IMG/VR virus record: IMGVR_UViG_3300047323_000134
Location: 1-25,500 of that record
DNA from: a virus
Direction: 5' to 3' (one strand)
DNA: 25,500 bases
Shown here piece after piece: positions 21,490-25,500 of the stretch. The notes below the pieces were generated by a model, which saw only the letters and a program-made list of their open reading frames with translations, did not search any database and was not told the DNA's origin. Each line of letters opens with the position of its first letter. Position 1 is the stretch's first letter. Made by a program: the position numbers and the translations under genes.

Positions 21490-22092
21490 TCAATCCGGCT
21501 TCAGGGCATGTTCAAGATCTGCTGAAGAGAGACGCTCGGCCTCTTCCAGCGTTTTACGAAACGTGGCCGCTAGATGTTTTTCGATCAGCCAGGGATCGGT
21601 CATGGTGGCAAGGTCGTGGGACAGCTGCGGCAGCGGCCCGAACAACTGATCGCGCAGCAGTCGACCGGCGTCGTAGGCGCCAGTCTCGACCGCTTTCTTG
21701 GAAACCAGCGCCCCCTGAGCCTTCAGCCGCTCGATCTCGGCAAGCATGGCCATGTTGTGCTCGCGCAGGGCGCGGGATTTTTGAAAGTCCGGCTGCTGGC
21801 CATCGGCGGTAATGAGTTGCTGCGGCGCAGCCGTGGGAGTCGGTGCTACCGAAGTAGACAGTTGGCTGTAAACGTCGCGCTGAATCCGGTCCTGTTGGTG
21901 GCGTTCGGCAACGGCGGCCTTGCTCGGGTCAGCGGTGTCGCGAATCAGCGCTTCGGTGGCATGCACATCAATCTGTTTGCCGTTGGGTGAAAGCACCAGC
22001 CGGTTGTTGTCTTTCAGCCAGGTGATGTAACTCGGAGACCTGCCGAGTCGGGCCGCGAAGGCGCTCTTTGACAGGTAGGTTGGTTCTGTCAT
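21490..22092 (-). CDS. Terminase small subunit, Nu1-like DNA-binding protein
   Basis: A 200-aa protein. ATG 22092 is preferred because AAAAAGGAGG lies at ideal distance; the frame from 22119 has none. Residues 5-45 form a winged helix-turn-helix as in lambda Nu1 (L-S-K-S-A-F-A-A-R-L-G-R-S-P-S-Y-I-T-W-L-K, then I-D-V-H-A-T-E-A-L-I), followed by a charged coiled coil (A-L-R-E-H-N-M-A-M-L-A-E-I-E-R-L-K at about 110-126) that would contact the large subunit. It recognises the packaging site; clustered TTGAAA repeats lie within 60 bases upstream of its start. Confidence 0.88.
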   Translation of the reverse strand: MTEPTYLSKSAFAARLGRSPSYITWLKDNNRLVLSPNGKQIDVHATEALIRDTADPSKAAVAERHQQDRIQRDVYSQLSTSVAPTPTAAPQQLITADGQQPDFQKSRALREHNMAMLAEIERLKAQGALVSKKAVETGAYDAGRLLRDQLFGPLPQLSHDLATMTDPWLIEKHLAATFRKTLEEAERLSSADLEHALKPD

Positions 22093-22103
22093 GAGCCCTC
22101 CTT

Positions 22104-22150
22104 TTTCAACGTATTTCAATGAATCCTTTCAAGATTTCAATGATTGAAAT
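22104..22150. repeat. TTGAAA repeat cluster with 17-bp palindrome (candidate cosB / operator)
   Basis: TTTCAA/TTGAAA occurs five times in 47 bases (22104, 22114, 22127, 22135 and, inverted, 22144). ATTTCAATGA is present twice, 21 bp apart (22113 and 22134), and 22134-22150 is a perfect 8+1+8 inverted repeat ATTTCAAT-G-ATTGAAAT. It lies immediately upstream of the small terminase, where lambda has its terminase-binding R sites. Confidence 0.65.
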
Positions 22151-22260
22151 TTCAGTAAGCTGGCAGCCCTGCGGCTAACAGTTTCCCGCGGGTTTCCGAC
22201 CCCGTACCCCTCGGATAACCCCAGGGTCCCCGGCGATTTTCGGCGCCCCGGAACGGTGCA
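22151..22260. other. GC-rich non-coding stretch, candidate cosN region
   Basis: The 110 bases between the TTGAAA cluster and the holin stop carry no gene. They contain CCCGCGGG (22185-22192) and five C4 runs (22200, 22207, 22219, 22228, 22246; G4 on the coding strand). In cos phages with Nu1/gpA terminases the cohesive-end site lies here, just before the small terminase. The nick positions cannot be read from sequence alone. Confidence 0.45.
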
Positions 22261-22605
22261 TCACCCCTGTTCGCCGCCTGCCGGCGGCATCTCGCTGACG
22301 CCCAGCCGCTTGGCGGCCCAGCGTTCGTAGAGGCCAATGGCGACATCGGCGCCGGCCATTGCCGTCAGGCAACCTAAGCTGCCCGCCGTCCAGATCGACA
22401 TGCCCGCCGCGATCATCAGCATCATCGCCGACACGCCGCAGACGATACAGGCACCGGACCGCAGAGCCAGGCGCCGCAACAACGCCCAGCCCCGCGCCCC
22501 GTCCTTGTCGGCGCGCCACATCTCTCCCGACACGCCGCCGACCAGGGCCAGGATGATCACCAACCAGATCGGCATCTCTGCCAGCGCTTGCTGCTCGTTC
22601 GTCAT
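22261..22605 (-). CDS. Holin
   Basis: A 114-aa membrane protein starting ATG 22605 (M-T-N-E-Q-Q-A-L-A-E-M-P-I-W) after GGGGTAGGG; the frame from 22626 would add seven residues without a better site. Three hydrophobic segments at about residues 12-29, 50-71 and 74-93 are followed by a charged tail ending A-K-R-L-G-V-S-E-M-P-P. Size, topology and sequence style fit the phage holin family seen in Pseudomonas prophages and tailocins. Holins time lysis by permeabilising the inner membrane for the endolysin. It stands ahead of the terminase genes, far from the endolysin at 712-1275, so it is probably the first late gene transcribed. Confidence 0.82.
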   Translation of the reverse strand: MTNEQQALAEMPIWLVIILALVGGVSGEMWRADKDGARGWALLRRLALRSGACIVCGVSAMMLMIAAGMSIWTAGSLGCLTAMAGADVAIGLYERWAAKRLGVSEMPPAGGEQG

Positions 22606-22624
22606 CGCCCTACCCCATAAACGC

Positions 22625-22650
22625 AAAAACCCGGCGCAATGGCCGGGTTT
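22625..22650 (-). terminator. Intrinsic terminator-like hairpin before the holin
   Basis: A perfect 9-bp stem AAACCCGGC/GCCGGGTTT (22627-22635 with 22642-22650) with a 6-base loop, followed on the minus strand by TT to make a five-T run, lies 20 bases upstream of the holin start. It is a candidate site of antitermination control of the whole late operon. Confidence 0.65.
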
Positions 22651-22776
22651 GGTGTGTGGTGCCTGCAGCTCTCTGCGGTCGCACCTATCGAAGATGTGTA
22701 CTTTTTACAGGCGGAGTTTCCTGGCAGCAAGCACCTTTTAATGCCACCGAGCAATACGGGTGCAACGTGGGTGTGA

Positions 22777-22798
22777 CGCAGGTACAACGCAGGTACAA
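22777..22798. repeat. 11-bp tandem repeat CGCAGGTACAA x2
   Basis: CGCAGGTACAA is repeated exactly at 22777-22787 and 22788-22798, with a looser relative (GGTGCAACG) just upstream at about 22759. Iteron-like or chance duplication. Confidence 0.7.
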
Positions 22799-22830
22799 CG
22801 CATTCAATCGGCTATCGCTTCTGGTGCCCC

Positions 22831-23107
22831 GTCCTACCTGTCCCACTATGCAGAGTCGAAGTAGGACAGCTACAGGCGCCTAAATTCGGGGCTCTGCCCT
22901 ACTGTCCTACCTTATTTAACTTTCTCTTGTGTATAGAGAGAAAACTAAAAGCACGCATGCGCGCCATGGGCGCGACTACGTGCCCGCTATGCTTACGTGT
23001 GCATGGGGCGGGCAAAGGTTGGACAGTAGGACAGCCCGGTAATGGCGCGGCCTGCACTTGTCCGACTGCTCTAAATGGCAGTCGGACAAGGCCGGACAGT
23101 AGGACAG
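22831..23107. repeat. GGACAGTAGGACAG motif array
   Basis: The 14-mer GGACAGTAGGACAG occurs exactly at 23021-23034 and 23094-23107. Related sites are GTCCTACCTGTCC at 22831-22843, GTAGGACAG at 22861-22869 and CTACTGTCCTAC at 22899-22910. GGACAG or its complement appears seven times in 277 bases. Candidate operators for a phage regulator. Confidence 0.75.
23057..23090. repeat. Perfect 13-bp inverted repeat (stem-loop)
   Basis: CTTGTCCGACTGC (23057-23069) is exactly complementary to 23078-23090 around an 8-base loop. No T-run follows on either strand, so it is not an ordinary terminator. It lies 42 bases after the Q-like gene stop and next to a GGACAG site. Confidence 0.8.
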
Positions 23108-23131
23108 TGGCACGCGGAGTGATACCAGGGG

Positions 23132-23497
23132 TCACGCAGCCTTCCCCATCAACATGCCTGCAATGTGCAGGTGCGCTTCGTGCAGACGTTGGTAATAGGT
23201 ATCGCGACTGCAACCGCAGTGGGTGTACTTCTGCGAGAGGAAGCTTTCGTGATTGCAATAGTGCTCCCGCACCACCACCGACAGCTGCGCCGGCAGATGC
23301 TTGTTCACGATCAGCTCGATATCCGCCGATTCATCCAGCAGCACCCGGCTCCCGCGAGTTCCGCGTATCAACTCGCCCTTGCACTCCATCAACATCGCAA
23401 TCATGTTGCCGCCACCAGATCCGGCAAAGTCGGGGTTCATCGGAGAATGCAGATCCTGCGCCCAGAGCTTGAGCATCTCATCAATACGTTTAATCAT
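23132..23497 (-). CDS. Q-like putative late-gene regulator (antiterminator type)
   Basis: A 121-aa protein, start ATG 23497 overlapping the primase stop by 8 bases. The C-terminal 50 residues (V-V-R-E-H-Y-C-N-H-E-S-F-L, then C-G-C-S-R-D-T-Y-Y-Q-R-L-H-E-A-H-L-H-I) look like a sigma-region-4-type helix-turn-helix, as in small antiterminators and late regulators (Q, ArpU, RinA groups), with three clustered Cys/His residues. Its location, after replication genes and before holin and terminase, is the usual place for such a regulator, and several intrinsic terminators within the late operon would need one. The family itself is assigned by pattern and position, not by a decisive motif. Confidence 0.6.
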   Translation of the reverse strand: MIKRIDEMLKLWAQDLHSPMNPDFAGSGGGNMIAMLMECKGELIRGTRGSRVLLDESADIELIVNKHLPAQLSVVVREHYCNHESFLSQKYTHCGCSRDTYYQRLHEAHLHIAGMLMGKAA

Positions 23498-25500
23498 CGA
23501 AGCAAGGCTCCTCTACCAGGGGCGCCTGCAATGCGGACGCACGTCCCCAGGTCGCGGGCTTCTGATAGGCCCATTGCCGGATGCCGCTCTTTGCCAACGC
23601 CGGCATGCGCTTCTTCCGCCAGCCCAGGCGATGCATGATTGCACCGACCCGCATCTGCTCCGGCTTGCCCCAATGGCCGACGTCTAACTTGAGAGCCTGA
23701 ATCAAGATCTCGTTACCGGTAGCGGTTTCACCGATCTGCGACTCCTCCAACCAGGTCAGGATCGGACCTTCCCACTCGTCAACAACGAAGCGCTCGTCTT
23801 GGGCTTCGGCGAACATCCAAGACTCGTCCTTCGTCACCCACCAAATATCGCCGGCCTCGAAGCAGAACACTGCCTCAGCCCACAGCTGATCACGAATCTC
23901 ACGCAGCGCTTCCAGGTCGACCTTGTTGCAGAACACTGGCCAGTAACGCCGGTTACCAGTGGCATCCTTGAGGTATTCCTCTTGGTTGGTGGTACCCACG
24001 AACACACACTGGCGTGGCACGTCATTCGTTCTGCGGCCGTAGCTCTCTCGGTAGGTGTCGGTGGATGCCGAGAAGAACTGTTTGGCCTTGGTGCTTTCGG
24101 CCTTGTTGAAGCTGTCCAGCTCCCCCAGTTCGACGATCCATTTTCCGCGTATCGCCTGGAAGCTGTCCTTGTCGCCAAGGGCAAAGGGCGTGTCCATAAA
24201 CCACTCGCCACCGAGAATGCCCATGGCGGTGGACTTACCCTCACCCTGTCCGCCTTCGAGGATCATCACCGAGTCGGCCTTGCAGCCCGGGCGCATGACC
24301 CGAGCCACCGCAGAGATCGGCCAACGCTTACCGACCTTGGCCGAGTACTCACTGGCCTGGACACCCAGCACATCGGTCAACCAGCTTTCCAGCCGAGGCA
24401 CGCGGTCCCACTCAAGCTTCTCCAGATACTCGCGCACCGGGTGAAAAGAATGGTCGTGGGCAACCACACTGACCGCCTCGATCACATGGGACGCTTTGAC
24501 ACGCAGGTTGTATTGCTGCGCGAGCCATTTCATCACCCGCATGTCATCGATGTCGGCCCAATCACCGGCACCGCCGCCAAAGGGAGCGGACCGAAGTTTG
24601 ACGATCTTGGAGCTGAATACGCTATACCCAATGACACCGGCCCAGCGTTCGTCATTGCCTAGGATCAGCTCAACGTTTTGCATATGCGCAATCAGGGAGC
24701 CGTTTTCAGTGCGGGCCAATTGATCCTTCCAACCACCAGCTGCAGGGGGTTTGACCACCGCCAACACCTGGCGGCGGACAGCCTCCAAACCTTCGGCAAT
24801 GTGCAGGTCGTTGAAGTCGGTCCACTTGATTTCACGCTCACCAGAGAAGACTGGCGCGACCACTTGGCCGCCGACGATCAACGCGGCGTTGTTGGCCTTT
24901 TCCTCACCAGGGTTCCATGGCTCGCCATTCGGGCGCTTCGTTTTCCAGTCATCATCCCGGCAGAGGATTAGCGGGCAACCGGGGAAACGCTCCCTCATGG
25001 CCTTGGAGACAGGAAGCAAGTTGCCCGCATCGAACGCAATTGCGACCGTCAGCGAGGTCGCCATGTGCAGACTGGCGCCTGTGGCGTACCCCTCACACAC
25101 GAGTACTGGCTCACCCGGCTCAGGGTGCGGGCCGATCAAATGGAAAGCGCCCTCTTTCGACATGCCGTAGGGCCAGTAGGCTTTGTCGCGACCAGTGTCT
25201 TCTTGCTTTGCCGGGAAAATCACCTGCAGGCCGACGATCTGATCCCGTACGTTGCACATAGGCACCAAAAATGCGCCGGTACGTGGCGCATAGCGAACCT
25301 TGAACCCAACGATCTGTTTTCGATCCAGATAGGCGCTCTTGCCCTTTTCCGGCATGCGCTTGAACAATCCGGCGGCACGGTTGGCTGCTCGCCGTGCCGC
25401 GTTGGCCGCTACCTCAGCGGCCTTACGCTTGGCGTCTTCCTGCCGAGCGCGCATGACTTCACGCTCTTCCGGGCTCATGCGCCCGGCCTTCACCTTGATC
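23490..25500 (-). CDS. Primase/helicase (TOPRIM plus VapE-like ATPase), 5' end outside window
   Basis: The reading frame stays open to the window edge (codons I-K precede GTG 25493), so the N-terminal part, probably a zinc-binding region, is missing. In the visible 667 residues: an Ala/Arg-rich helical linker (about 8-45); TOPRIM with C-E-G-Y-A-T-G at 133-139 and C-R-D-D-D at 178-182, the metal-binding acidic residues; then a VapE/superfamily 3-like helicase domain with G-G-Q-G-E-G-K-S at 414-421 (Walker A), W-I-V-E-L-G-E-L-D at 452-460 (Walker B) and F-V-G-T-T-N-Q at 498-504 plus G-N-R-R-Y-W-P-V at 513-520 (sensor). Such fused proteins start prophage DNA replication. It lies just before the late region and overlaps the Q-like gene. 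Confidence 0.92.
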   Translation of the reverse strand, partial: IKVKAGRMSPEEREVMRARQEDAKRKAAEVAANAARRAANRAAGLFKRMPEKGKSAYLDRKQIVGFKVRYAPRTGAFLVPMCNVRDQIVGLQVIFPAKQEDTGRDKAYWPYGMSKEGAFHLIGPHPEPGEPVLVCEGYATGASLHMATSLTVAIAFDAGNLLPVSKAMRERFPGCPLILCRDDDWKTKRPNGEPWNPGEEKANNAALIVGGQVVAPVFSGEREIKWTDFNDLHIAEGLEAVRRQVLAVVKPPAAGGWKDQLARTENGSLIAHMQNVELILGNDERWAGVIGYSVFSSKIVKLRSAPFGGGAGDWADIDDMRVMKWLAQQYNLRVKASHVIEAVSVVAHDHSFHPVREYLEKLEWDRVPRLESWLTDVLGVQASEYSAKVGKRWPISAVARVMRPGCKADSVMILEGGQGEGKSTAMGILGGEWFMDTPFALGDKDSFQAIRGKWIVELGELDSFNKAESTKAKQFFSASTDTYRESYGRRTNDVPRQCVFVGTTNQEEYLKDATGNRRYWPVFCNKVDLEALREIRDQLWAEAVFCFEAGDIWWVTKDESWMFAEAQDERFVVDEWEGPILTWLEESQIGETATGNEILIQALKLDVGHWGKPEQMRVGAIMHRLGWRKKRMPALAKSGIRQWAYQKPATWGRASALQAPLVEEPCFDD

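Larger units (their letters stand above)
22651..23131. other. Non-coding regulatory stretch between Q-like gene and holin
   Basis: About 480 bases without a convincing gene; the small ORFs here lack ribosome binding sites and family resemblance. It holds an 11-bp tandem repeat (22777-22798), five GGACAG/GTAGGAC motif sites (22831-23107), an AT-rich patch with an inverted repeat TTTCTCT/AGAGAAA (22908-22950), GC-rich stem-loops at 22960-22974 and 22981-23014 and a perfect 13-bp hairpin at 23057-23090. The late promoter is expected here but no strong -10/-35 pair was found. Confidence 0.6.

Noticed and set aside
22602-22787. 61-codon minus-strand ORF upstream of the holin, and small plus-strand ORFs in 22337-22883
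   Set aside because: No Shine-Dalgarno, overlap with hairpin and repeat elements, and no recognisable protein features.
22908-22950. AT-rich patch read as a late promoter
   Set aside because: Hexamers such as TATACA and TTAAAT exist on the minus strand, but none has a good -35 at 16-18 bp, so I do not call a promoter.

Overview
The window is most of the late region of a tailed prophage, almost certainly from a Pseudomonas (fluorescens-group-like) chromosome. The evidence is high GC, the gene families and their order, and the Pseudomonas style of the replication, holin and lysis genes. Every protein gene I can support reads on the minus strand, so the biological order runs from right (25500) to left (1). 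The many long plus-strand ORFs are antisense shadows produced by GC-rich codon usage.

Right end, 22261-25500: the 3' part of a primase/helicase gene (TOPRIM plus VapE-like ATPase, running off the window) overlaps a 121-aa Q-like putative late regulator. Next comes a 0.5-kb non-coding stretch full of repeated GGACAG-type motifs and hairpins, then a holin. Head module, 13735-22260: a candidate cos region, small terminase (Nu1-like), large terminase (lambda gpA-like), gpW-like joining protein, portal, ClpP-type protease/scaffold, decoration protein, major capsid protein, head-tail joiner, gpZ-like minor tail protein and a probable tail terminator. Tail module, 1324-13738: a P2-type contractile tail with V spike, an unknown 83-aa protein, W, J, I, tail fibre H with chaperone, sheath FI, tube FII, E/E' chaperone, tape measure T, U, X and D. 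Left end: a GH19 endolysin, an Rz/Rz1 spanin pair with Rz1 embedded in Rz, and the first codons of a DNA adenine methylase behind a LexA-type box. The element is thus a lambda-type head joined to a P2-type contractile tail, with holin and endolysin at opposite ends of the late operon.

The most interesting signals are these. (1) The tail-assembly chaperone gene is a tandem internal duplication (period 291 bp, 97 aa) and ends in CUU UGA, the same codon pair as the RF2 +1 frameshift site, with an E'-like reading frame in exactly the +1 frame. (2) A leader cassette of hairpin, T-run and CTGGAG-type Shine-Dalgarno recurs upstream of capsid, sheath and other late genes, implying antitermination or RNA-processing control. 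(3) Clustered TTGAAA repeats and a 17-bp palindrome sit just upstream of the terminase genes, resembling terminase binding sites. (4) A GGACAGTAGGACAG motif array lies between the Q-like gene and the holin. (5) A LexA box and a plus-strand terminator lie in the spanin-methylase intergenic region and could delimit a short SOS-linked RNA.
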